Below, piece after piece: positions 1 to 6,467 of a stretch of 36,582 nucleotides of DNA. Below the pieces are notes generated by a model. It worked only from the letters and a program-made list of their open reading frames with translations, was not told the origin of the DNA and made no database searches. This stretch comes from an uncultured Eubacteriales bacterium (GTDB lineage Bacteria; Bacillota; Clostridia; Oscillospirales; UBA644). A program made the position numbers and the translations under genes. Location of the stretch: the NCBI GenBank assembly GCA_959604355.1, contig CAUHAO010000018.1:1-36582 (forward strand). The letters run 5' to 3'. Position 1 is the first letter of the stretch. Every line of letters starts with the position of its first letter.

Positions 1-13
1 GTGCGAGCGCGAA

Positions 14-145
14 GATGTAGTTCGTGCGTCCGGAAGAAGGGCGAACGCGAAGATGTGCGAGCGTGAAGATGTCATTCGTGCGTCCGGAAGAAGAGCGAGC
101 GCGCAGATGTAGTTCGTGCGTCCGAGGAAGAAGGGCGAACGCATC
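14..145. repeat. 38-bp tandem repeat downstream of the ANTAR operon
   Basis: Three copies of a unit beginning GATGTAGTTCGTGCGTCC start at 14, 68 and 106. A 16-base partial unit (52-67) lies between the first two. The unit carries short near-inverted segments such as TTCGTGCGTCCGGAAG. The array sits beyond the 3' end of the minus-strand nitrogen operon. No credible gene is present; the small open frame here is only repeat translation. Other 3' ends in this window also carry tandem repeats. Confidence 0.8.
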
Positions 146-149
146 GGAT

Positions 150-189
150 AAAAACAAAAAAGGACCGCGACCTTACACGGCCGTGATCC
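150..189 (-). terminator. Rho-independent terminator of the ANTAR operon
   Basis: Read on the minus strand, GGATCACG (189-182) can pair with CGCGGTCC (169-162) with one wobble and one mismatch. It is followed by a T-rich run at 161-150. It lies just beyond the stop of the ANTAR gene and would end the glutamate synthase operon transcript. Confidence 0.65.
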
Positions 190-198
190 GATTTTATT

Positions 199-783
199 TC
201 AAGTATATGTTTTGATGATGTCGGCGGCGATTTCGCGCTTTGATACGCATCTGTCCATAGCCTGCTTCGCGATATATCGGTGGGCGTCGGGCTCGGTCAT
301 CTGAAGGTTTTCGATCAACAGCCATTTTGCGCGGTTGACAAGCCTTATCTCTTCCATTTTTTCCTCGATGGTGACGGTCTTTTTGCCGAGATTTCTCAGC
401 CGCTCACAGGTTGCGGTCATGAAATCGAGCCCTCTGATGACGGCTGTGGGGGAGGTGGGCTTCGGAAGAATGAACACGCCTCGGTCAATGACCCTGGCGC
501 GGATCTCTTCGTAATGCTCCGAATGGACAAAGAGCAGGCATACCGCCGTTTTATCGGCGCAGATATCTATGGCGAAGCTTGTACCGAAATCGTCCGGCAG
601 GGGCGCGTTGATAATGACAAAATCGTAGTGTACTTCAAGAATCGCTCTTTTTGCCGCCGCGATATTTCCGACGCAATTCGCGCCGGGACATTTTGCAGCC
701 GAGAGCAGGGGAATGACGACGTCGTTGAATCTGGCGGACGACGATACAACAAGCGCGCGATAATTCCGTTCGTCAGGCAACAT
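199..783 (-). CDS. ANTAR-domain RNA-binding antitermination regulator with a degenerate receiver
   Basis: The 194-residue protein has an N-terminal receiver-like domain (about 8-125) and a C-terminal ANTAR domain (about 141-192, three-helix region with RAKWLLIENL and a late Ala/Tyr-rich helix). ANTAR proteins bind paired hexaloop RNA hairpins and block transcription terminators. The usual phospho-acceptor Asp appears replaced by Asn59 (VIINAPLPDD), while the conserved Lys108 (PKP) is kept, so phosphorylation is unlikely and signalling may go through ligand or partner binding. An AAGGAGG ribosome site lies 10 bases before the ATG. It is the last gene of the minus-strand operon, after glutamine synthetase. 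Candidate RNA targets are in the leaders at 6094-6160 and 6297-6427. The family assignment is firm; the nitrogen role is inferred from context. Confidence 0.88.
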   Translation of the reverse strand: MLPDERNYRALVVSSSARFNDVVIPLLSAAKCPGANCVGNIAAAKRAILEVHYDFVIINAPLPDDFGTSFAIDICADKTAVCLLFVHSEHYEEIRARVIDRGVFILPKPTSPTAVIRGLDFMTATCERLRNLGKKTVTIEEKMEEIRLVNRAKWLLIENLQMTEPDAHRYIAKQAMDRCVSKREIAADIIKTYT

Positions 784-816
784 GGTATATCGTCCTCCTT
801 TACGTTCTTTTTAGGG

Positions 817-2031
817 TCAACGGTCGCAATAAGCTTTAATCATCATCTCGGGAAGATGGTCGCGCACGAATTTATCTTCCCGTGCAACCCGTGCGGCTTC
901 TTGCAATGTCGACGGAAGTGTCTGATAGTGCGATGCGATCGGTTCTTCTGTGCGGTACAGGTTTATATCGGCGGCTTCGGGACAGGTTAAGCCGTGCTCA
1001 ATGCCGTCAAGTGCCGCGTAGATCATAAGAGCGAAAGCAAGGTACGGATTTGCCCTCGGGTCGGGTGAACGCAGCTCAAGTCTTTTGTATTCGCCGCTGG
1101 CGGCGGGAATACGGATCAACTGAGAGCGGTTTTCGCAGGACCAGCTGATATATTTGGGCGCCTTGTGGTTGCCGAGACGTTTGTAAGATTCTTCTTTTTG
1201 ATTGAGAAAGACGGTCATTGCGCCGATATTTTTAAGTATACCTGCAATCATCGAATCCAGAATCTCGGGGGAATTCTTTTTGCATTTGACGGACATGTTG
1301 ATATGGAAACCGTTTCCGGGCTGACCGTCGATGGGCTTGGGCGAAAAGCTTGCCCAGAGTCCGTTTTGCAAAGCGACATCCTGCACGACTTTGCGGAATG
1401 TCATGGCGTTGTCGGCGGCGGACAGCGCGTCCGAATACCTGAAATCTATCTCGTTCTGTCCCGGGCCTTCCTCGTGATGGGAGCTTTCGGGCAGAATCCC
1501 CATCTCCTTGAGTGCAAGGCATATCTCGCAGCGTATGTTTTCCCCTTTGTCGTACGGGGCGATATCCATATATCCGGCTCTGTCATAAGGCGTTTTCGTT
1601 GAATCGCCGTTTTCGTCCAGCTTGAACAGATAAAACTCCATTTCCGCGCCGAAATAGAACGACAGTCCTACTTGTTCCGCCCTTGCGATCGCCTGTTTGA
1701 GAATGTTTCTGGAATCGTTTTCAAAAGCGGTTCCGTCAGGGTAAGCGACGGTGCAGTACATCCACACGACTCTGCCGTGTTCGGGACGCCATGGCAGAGA
1801 CGCGAGTGTGTTGGGATCGGGATGAAGAAAAAGATCGGAATGGACATCTCCGCCGAAGCCGCTTACCGCTGAAGCGTCAACGGCGATACCGTGCGTAAAG
1901 GCACGCTCCAGTTCGCGGGGCATGATGGAGATGTTTTTTTGTTTTCCGAAAACATCACAAAAGGCAAGGCGGATGAATTTGACGTTTTCTTCGTTTACAA
2001 ACTGCATGACCTCTTGTTTTGTGTACTTCAT
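817..2031 (-). CDS. glnA: Type I glutamine synthetase (short form)
   Basis: It makes glutamine from glutamate, ammonia and ATP in the cytoplasm. The 404-residue protein shows the expected order: an N-terminal beta-grasp segment (FIRLAFCDVFGKQKNI), then metal and substrate motifs GAEMEFYLF, HHEEGPGQNEIDF, NGFHINMS, a YKRLG segment, the RSQLIRIP arginine region and RLELRSPDPRANPY. It is shorter than typical GlnA (about 440-470), and the C-terminal adenylylation-loop region is reduced. The gene follows the GXGXG gene by 14 bases and precedes the ANTAR gene, so glutamine synthesis is coupled to glutamate synthase. A second, unrelated synthetase (GlnN) lies in the divergent operon. A specialised GS-like enzyme is possible, but all catalytic motifs look intact. 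Confidence 0.9.
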   Translation of the reverse strand: MKYTKQEVMQFVNEENVKFIRLAFCDVFGKQKNISIMPRELERAFTHGIAVDASAVSGFGGDVHSDLFLHPDPNTLASLPWRPEHGRVVWMYCTVAYPDGTAFENDSRNILKQAIARAEQVGLSFYFGAEMEFYLFKLDENGDSTKTPYDRAGYMDIAPYDKGENIRCEICLALKEMGILPESSHHEEGPGQNEIDFRYSDALSAADNAMTFRKVVQDVALQNGLWASFSPKPIDGQPGNGFHINMSVKCKKNSPEILDSMIAGILKNIGAMTVFLNQKEESYKRLGNHKAPKYISWSCENRSQLIRIPAASGEYKRLELRSPDPRANPYLAFALMIYAALDGIEHGLTCPEAADINLYRTEEPIASHYQTLPSTLQEAARVAREDKFVRDHLPEMMIKAYCDR

Positions 2032-2045
2032 AACACACCTGCTTT

Positions 2046-2765
2046 CTAATTTGCCACATACATTTGTTTATACGGATTTTTGCTGTCGGGTTCGACTTTT
2101 GTAAAGGGCGAGTTGAGTATCGTGTCTATATCATATCCGAAGTGTTCGCAGAATTCGGCGATATATTTTTCGATATCCGCGCGGTCATCGCAAGACATGG
2201 GGGACGCTTTGACGTTTTTCGGGAAAACAATGTCGCGAGCGTCGGAGCGAAGATATATTTTTCCGCCGTGCATACCTGTGCAGGGGAAATTGCTCACTAT
2301 CTTTCTGTTATCGTCCGTAAGACCCAGAACGATGATTATGCCTCCTGCCTGATACTCCCCGAGAAAGCTCCCGCATTTGCCGCCGATGACGAGCACGGGG
2401 CGTTTTTCCTTGTATTCCTTCATATGGATTCCCGCGCGGTAGCCTGCGTTGCCTTTGACGTAGATCTCACCCCCGCGCATGGCATAGCCCGCAGCGTCTC
2501 CGATATTGCCGTGAACGATGATCTTTCCGTCGTTCATGGTGTCGCCGACGGCATCCTGGGCGTTGCCCATGACCGTGATATGCGCGCCGTTCAGGTATGC
2601 TCCGAGCGCGTTGCCGGGAACTCCCCGGATTGTTATTTTTCTCTCCGAAAAGCCCGCGCCGATGAAGCGTTGGCCGCAGCAGCCGTCGAGGGTAATGTCG
2701 CCGCGGATACTGCGAAGGCGTTCGTTGAGTTCTTTATAATCTGATTGAGCAGCATCAATGAACAT
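2046..2765 (-). CDS. Glutamate synthase GXGXG-domain protein (GltB C-terminal domain as a separate subunit)
   Basis: This 239-residue protein is a right-handed beta-helix of Gly-rich turns (NGAHITVMGN, DGKIIVHGNIGD, GGEIYVKGNAGYRAG, GGIIIVLG). It matches the C-terminal GXGXG domain of the GltS large subunit, which in ordinary GltB is fused to the amidotransferase and FMN domains. The start at 2765 (MFIDAAQ) is preferred over an upstream ATG at 2798 because GGAGGT lies between them, although spacing to the ATG is about 14 bases. A near-consensus promoter overlaps the start region. With the genes at 3470-4972 and 4969-6066 it completes a three-piece GltS. The ECF gene interrupts the set. Confidence 0.88.
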   Translation of the reverse strand: MFIDAAQSDYKELNERLRSIRGDITLDGCCGQRFIGAGFSERKITIRGVPGNALGAYLNGAHITVMGNAQDAVGDTMNDGKIIVHGNIGDAAGYAMRGGEIYVKGNAGYRAGIHMKEYKEKRPVLVIGGKCGSFLGEYQAGGIIIVLGLTDDNRKIVSNFPCTGMHGGKIYLRSDARDIVFPKNVKASPMSCDDRADIEKYIAEFCEHFGYDIDTILNSPFTKVEPDSKNPYKQMYVAN

Positions 2766-2769
2766 AGTA

Positions 2770-2798
2770 ATTATACCACACCTCCGGACATTTTTCAA
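2770..2798 (-). promoter_or_regulatory. Near-consensus promoter overlapping the GXGXG gene start
   Basis: On the minus strand, TTGAAA (2798-2793) and TATAAT (2775-2770) are separated by exactly 17 bases. The start codon is only 4 bases beyond the -10 box, so transcription would begin at or within the ATG. The GGAGG ribosome site falls inside the spacer and would be absent from such a transcript. Either this makes a leaderless mRNA, or the match is fortuitous and the gene is read from upstream. Confidence 0.5.
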
Positions 2799-2837
2799 TG
2801 TTTTTTTTGCAAATATGCGTCAGATGGCAAAATTTCC

Positions 2838-2862
2838 CCGAATTTAAAGGTCGGGGAGCCGA
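2838..2862 (-). terminator. Weak hairpin between the ECF and GXGXG genes
   Basis: On the minus strand, CCCCGA and TCGGGG can pair around a 9-10-base loop and are followed by AAATTTT. It may partly terminate transcripts after the ECF gene and separate the two parts of the operon, in keeping with the promoter at 2770-2798. The U tract is poor. Confidence 0.35.
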
Positions 2863-2904
2863 TATGCCCTTGTCAAGTGACGGAAAAAGCGGATCGCGCA
2901 CGCT

Positions 2905-3465
2905 TTACGAGTCCTTGCCGTCCCGCTGTTTCGGGGACTTTTCGATGCTGCGCAGCGCACTTATGTCAAGTCTTTTGACGGCGGGCAGAATTATCATGGC
3001 GATGATGACTCCCGCCACACCCTGGATAAGATTTCCGGGAACGCCCGCGAGCGCACCCATGCCGTAGCCCATGATAAGGGACTCGAAAACGAAATAGCCC
3101 GTTATCATTATCAATTCCGAAAGAAGGCATGATGCCGTGATGTAAAAGATGTTCTTTTTATAAACGTTCTTAACGAGAAGCGCCGCTACTGCGGCCATTG
3201 CAGCTTTGATAATAAATGTAGCGGGTGCGAAAACGGCGTATCCGGAAAGCAGATCCGCAAGCGCGGAGCCGATCCCAGCGGTCAATGCTCCGTACCACGG
3301 CCCGAGAATGAACCCTGAAAGCAGTACGATGCTGTCACCGAGGTTAATATAGCCGTTTGTCGCCGGAATCGGGATCTTGATTATCATTGTCGCAACGCAT
3401 GTCATGGCGGTAAGAAGGGCTGATATGACGAGCCTGAGCATTCGGTTGCTGTTTGTGTTTTTCAT
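2905..3465 (-). CDS. ECF transporter S component (vitamin or cofactor uptake), substrate unknown
   Basis: The 186-residue protein is an integral membrane protein with about six hydrophobic segments and the pattern YINLGDSIVLLSGFILG followed by ALTAGIGSALADLL, typical of substrate-binding S components of energy-coupling-factor transporters (riboflavin, pyridoxal or HMP-like group). The energising EcfA/EcfT module is not in the window and is normally encoded elsewhere and shared. The start at 3465 (MKNTNS) is chosen because AGGAG lies 8 bases before it; the upstream ATG at 3483 contains that ribosome site. It begins 4 bases after the synthase-domain gene, clearly in the same operon. Its place inside a split glutamate synthase set is odd; supply of a flavin-related vitamin for the FMN enzyme is only a guess. 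Confidence 0.82.
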   Translation of the reverse strand: MKNTNSNRMLRLVISALLTAMTCVATMIIKIPIPATNGYINLGDSIVLLSGFILGPWYGALTAGIGSALADLLSGYAVFAPATFIIKAAMAAVAALLVKNVYKKNIFYITASCLLSELIMITGYFVFESLIMGYGMGALAGVPGNLIQGVAGVIIAMIILPAVKRLDISALRSIEKSPKQRDGKDS

Positions 3466-3469
3466 GGTT

Positions 3470-4972
3470 TTATTCTCCTGCATGTGAAATTCCGAGTATC
3501 TGTAATTCTTTTTCGGTCATACCTATTCCGCGGAGCATAAGGCGGTTGCCGCGGAGCGATTCGATTGAGTTTATTCCCATACCGCCCATAAGCTCCTTAA
3601 TTTCGTGTCTCCACGCCGTCATGAGGTTGACAAGGCGTTCGGCTCCGATTTTGGGGTCGAGACGTTTTACGAGTTCGGGGCGTTGGGTGGCGATGCCCCA
3701 GTTGCATTTGCCGCTCTGGCAAGTCCTGCAAAGGTGACATCCGAGCGCCAGGAGCGCGGCTGTGGCGATATAGCAGGCGTCAGCACCGAGAGCGATAGCT
3801 TTTACAACGTCCGCCGCGCTGCGGATAGAGCCGCCCACGACAAGAGAAACGTTGTTGCGTATGCCCTCGTCGCGTAATCTCTGATCTACCGCCGCGAGCG
3901 CCAGTTCGACGGGGATACCGACATTGTCGCGGATCCTTGTGGGAGCCGCACCCGTGCCGCCCCGGAAACCGTCGATGGCGATTATATCCGCGCCGCTTCT
4001 TGCGATACCGCTTGCGATGGCGGCAATGTTATGTACCGCTGCGACCTTTACGATGACGGGTTTTTTGTATTCCGTCGCTTCTTTGAGCGAAAAGACGAGC
4101 TGGCGCAGATCTTCTATGGAGTAAATGTCGTGATGCGGGGCGGGGGAGATCGCATCGGAGCCTTCAGGGATCATGCGTGTACGGGAAACATCCCCGACTA
4201 TCTTCGTTCCCGGCAGATGGCCGCCGATTCCGGGCTTTGCGCCCTGTCCCATTTTGATTTCGATTGCCGCGCCGGCGTTGAGGTAGTCCTCATGAACGCC
4301 GAACCGTCCGGACGCGACCTGCACGACCGTGTTCGGGCCGTAGCAGTAGAAGTCCTCATGCAGTCCGCCTTCACCGGTGTTGTACAGTATCCCGAGCGCG
4401 GTTGCCGCCTGAGCAAGGGCGGAGTGCGCGTTGTAGCTTATGGAGCCGTAGCTCATTGCCGAGAACATGACGGGCATTGACAATTCGATCTGCGGCGGAA
4501 GGTCGCATTTGAGCTTTCCGTTTTCGTCAAACTCGACTTTGCCGGGCTTTTTGCCGAGGAAAACCCGTGTCTCCATCGGTTCGCGCAGAGGGTCTATCGG
4601 AGGGTTTGTTACCTGAGAGGCGTTGATGAGTATTCTGTCCCAATATACCGGGAGCGGGTTCGGGTTGCCCATAGACGAGAGCAGAACGCCGCCGCTGTTT
4701 GCCTGTTTGTATATTTCCTTTACGGTGTCGCTGTTCCAGTTCGCATTTTCGCGGAATGTGCAGTCGTTTTTTACGATTTTCAGCGCGTGGGTCGGGCAAA
4801 GAGAAACGCATCTCTGGCAGTTGACGCACTTTGTTTCGTCACTCAGCATAACGTGATGCTCTTCGTCGAACGAATGTACCCCGTTTGAACACTGTATCTG
4901 GCATATTCTGCACGAGGTGCAGCGATCCGCACGGCGGACGATTTCAAATTCCGGGGATATATATGTGTTCAC
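3470..4972 (-). CDS. Glutamate synthase FMN domain fused to a 2x[4Fe-4S] ferredoxin domain
   Basis: This 500-residue subunit performs the synthase half reaction, using ammonia plus 2-oxoglutarate and electrons to make glutamate. The N-terminus has two 4Fe-4S motifs (Cys18/21/24/28 and Cys49/52/55/59). The body is the GltS TIM barrel with FMN-binding segments (GFRGGTGAAPT near 336-346, VVGGSIRSAADV near 378-389) and the 3Fe-4S motif Cys412-x5-Cys418-x4-Cys423. No separate NADPH-dependent GltD is encoded nearby, so ferredoxin-type electron delivery through the N-terminal clusters is inferred. The start overlaps the stop of the amidotransferase gene by four bases (ATGA), indicating translational coupling. 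This is the archaeal/clostridial style of glutamate synthase. Confidence 0.93.
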   Translation of the reverse strand: MNTYISPEFEIVRRADRCTSCRICQIQCSNGVHSFDEEHHVMLSDETKCVNCQRCVSLCPTHALKIVKNDCTFRENANWNSDTVKEIYKQANSGGVLLSSMGNPNPLPVYWDRILINASQVTNPPIDPLREPMETRVFLGKKPGKVEFDENGKLKCDLPPQIELSMPVMFSAMSYGSISYNAHSALAQAATALGILYNTGEGGLHEDFYCYGPNTVVQVASGRFGVHEDYLNAGAAIEIKMGQGAKPGIGGHLPGTKIVGDVSRTRMIPEGSDAISPAPHHDIYSIEDLRQLVFSLKEATEYKKPVIVKVAAVHNIAAIASGIARSGADIIAIDGFRGGTGAAPTRIRDNVGIPVELALAAVDQRLRDEGIRNNVSLVVGGSIRSAADVVKAIALGADACYIATAALLALGCHLCRTCQSGKCNWGIATQRPELVKRLDPKIGAERLVNLMTAWRHEIKELMGGMGINSIESLRGNRLMLRGIGMTEKELQILGISHAGE

Positions 4973-6066
4973 AGTAATGCTCCCTCCTTGACTTTTATTA
5001 TCACGGGTTCTCCGCCGCTCGGCGCCCAGATGTTTTCCGCATCAGGCTCCATTGTGCGTATGGCGGCTTCCTCGCTGGCGATGAATACCCTGTCCGCCTT
5101 CTCTCCGACGACCATTGAGCGGAGCTTGAGTCTGTCGTTGAGCGCCATGAGACCGCCGTTAAAGCCGAACACGATGGAAAACGGCCCCGTTATGAGCAGA
5201 CTCGGGAAAACCTTTCTCAGATACAGCAGCCGTTCTCTTGCGTCGGCGTCGGGCAGCCCGGCAATCGTTTCCCAGAACGGTGCGGCAACCACATTCGCCG
5301 CGTCGGTAAGGCTTAAGCCCTGAACTCGGAGCAGGTAGTCCATTATATATGTAATGACCTCGGTGTCGGTCTGTAATGTGCATTTATAGCCGAACATTTC
5401 GATGAAACGGCGGTTCGCGTCGTAGGATGATATTTCCCCGTTATGAACAACGGAGTAATCCAACAGCGTAAACGGATGAGCGCCGCCCCACCAGCCGGGG
5501 GTGTTTGTGGGATAGCGGCCGTGCGCTGTCCAGCAATAGCCTTCGTATTCATCGAGTTTGTAGAACACGCCGACATCTTCGGGAAATCCCACGGCCTTGA
5601 AAGTACCCATATTCTTTCCGCTGGAAAAGACGTAAGCACCCTTCATTTCGCTGTTGATCTTCATGACGGTGCGCGCGACGAATTCTTTTTCGTCCAGCTG
5701 CATGGATGCAACTACCGATTTGAGCGGGTCGACGAAATATCTCCATATTATAGGTTCGTCCGTGATCGCCGGCGTCTTCCGGGTGGGGATCATCTCCGAC
5801 TTAACGATCTCAAAACGTTCTTTCAAGAAAGCCTCGCAGTTTTTGCGGGTGGCACGTTCGTCAAAAAACATATGAAACGCGTATAAATCTTTATATCCCG
5901 GGTATATCCCGTATCCGGCAAAGCCGCCGCCAAGTCCGTTGGAGCGGTCGTGCATCGGTTTCATGGCGTTTGTGATCATTTCGCCGGACATTTTCTTTCC
6001 TTCTTTAGAAATAACAGCCGCGATGGCACATCCGGACGGAATACGTACCTGACCTTCGACTTTCAT
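4969..6066 (-). CDS. Glutamate synthase class II glutamine amidotransferase subunit
   Basis: The 365-residue protein is a stand-alone N-terminal-nucleophile glutaminase that releases ammonia from glutamine for the partner synthase domain. The likely nucleophile is Cys13 (SGCAIAA), so a 12-residue propeptide would be removed. Further active-site marks are RYPTNT (184-189, the family R-x-x-TN motif) and HNGE (208-211). It is first in the minus-strand operon, behind an attenuator-like leader (6094-6160), and its 3' end overlaps the next gene by four bases. The ribosome site (GGAAAGG, about 12 bases upstream) is weak and distant, so leader control may matter. A class II phosphoribosyl amidotransferase is excluded by the neighbours and the missing transferase domain. 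Confidence 0.9.
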   Translation of the reverse strand: MKVEGQVRIPSGCAIAAVISKEGKKMSGEMITNAMKPMHDRSNGLGGGFAGYGIYPGYKDLYAFHMFFDERATRKNCEAFLKERFEIVKSEMIPTRKTPAITDEPIIWRYFVDPLKSVVASMQLDEKEFVARTVMKINSEMKGAYVFSSGKNMGTFKAVGFPEDVGVFYKLDEYEGYCWTAHGRYPTNTPGWWGGAHPFTLLDYSVVHNGEISSYDANRRFIEMFGYKCTLQTDTEVITYIMDYLLRVQGLSLTDAANVVAAPFWETIAGLPDADARERLLYLRKVFPSLLITGPFSIVFGFNGGLMALNDRLKLRSMVVGEKADRVFIASEEAAIRTMEPDAENIWAPSGGEPVIIKVKEGALL

Positions 6067-6093
6067 ATTTGTTTTCGTACCTTTCCATATAAT

Positions 6094-6160
6094 AAAAAAA
6101 CAAAGGAGCTCTTCTGAACATGGATATAACCGTATTCAGAAATGAACGCCTTTGCTCATT
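6094..6160 (-). promoter_or_regulatory. ANTAR-type hexaloop hairpin overlapping a terminator in the glutamate synthase leader
   Basis: Read on the minus strand from the predicted start of transcription, AATGAGC (6160-6154) pairs with GTTCATT (6147-6141) around the six-base loop AAAGGC, which has A at loop position 1 and G at position 4. The competing structure pairs CAAAGG (6154-6149) with CCTTTG (6106-6101), with an inner TTCTGAA/TTCAGAA helix, followed by seven T (6100-6094). That is a convincing intrinsic terminator. The two folds share bases and exclude each other. A second close hexaloop was not found here. Confidence 0.72.
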
Positions 6161-6166
6161 GTCGCT

Positions 6167-6195
6167 ATTATACACCTCCCGCCGCGTTTTGTCAA
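6167..6195 (-). promoter_or_regulatory. Consensus promoter of the glutamate synthase operon
   Basis: On the minus strand, TTGACA (6195-6190) and TATAAT (6172-6167) are separated by 17 bases, a perfect sigma-A promoter. Transcription should begin near 6160, so the hexaloop hairpin forms the very 5' end of the RNA. Confidence 0.85.
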
Positions 6196-6258
6196 GGGTA
6201 TAATGTAAAGTTACGGATTTTTTTGCAGTATCTTCGACAAAAAATTGCAAAAAGGGGG

Positions 6259-6287
6259 TTGACATTTCGCTCCGACGGGTGTATAAT
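6259..6287 (+). promoter_or_regulatory. Consensus promoter of the glnN-amt operon
   Basis: TTGACA (6259-6264) and TATAAT (6282-6287) are 17 bases apart. The start of transcription is expected near 6294, three bases before the first hexaloop stem. It diverges from the glutamate synthase promoter, with about 63 bases between the two -35 boxes. Confidence 0.87.
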
Positions 6288-6296
6288 ACGTCATGT

Positions 6297-6427
6297 AAAG
6301 GCAAAGGCGTCTTTGAGTGATTGCACTCGAAGACGCTCTTTTCTTTTATGGGGGATTAAATATATATATCGGAAAAGGCAATGGCGTCTTTGACGGTTTG
6401 GTACCGTTAAAGACGCTTTCTGCTTTT
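6297..6427 (+). promoter_or_regulatory. Tandem ANTAR-type hexaloop antiterminator/terminator pairs in the glnN leader
   Basis: Two near-identical modules occur. In the first, AAAGGC (6297-6302) pairs with GTCTTT (6309-6314) around loop AAAGGC. In the second, AAAGGC (6374-6379) pairs with GTCTTT (6386-6391) around loop AATGGC. Both loops have A1 and G4, the conserved ANTAR target positions. Each 3' stem strand is also part of a longer 13-bp hairpin: 6307-6336, followed by a T-rich run (6337-6347), and 6384-6416, followed by another (6417-6427). Bound protein could thus stop two successive terminators. In described ANTAR targets the two hexaloops are close together; here about 70 bases and a terminator separate them. 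Confidence 0.78.
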
Positions 6428-6467
6428 ATCCGAAAAACTCAATCAATTCAAAAAGGAGACGGAAAAC

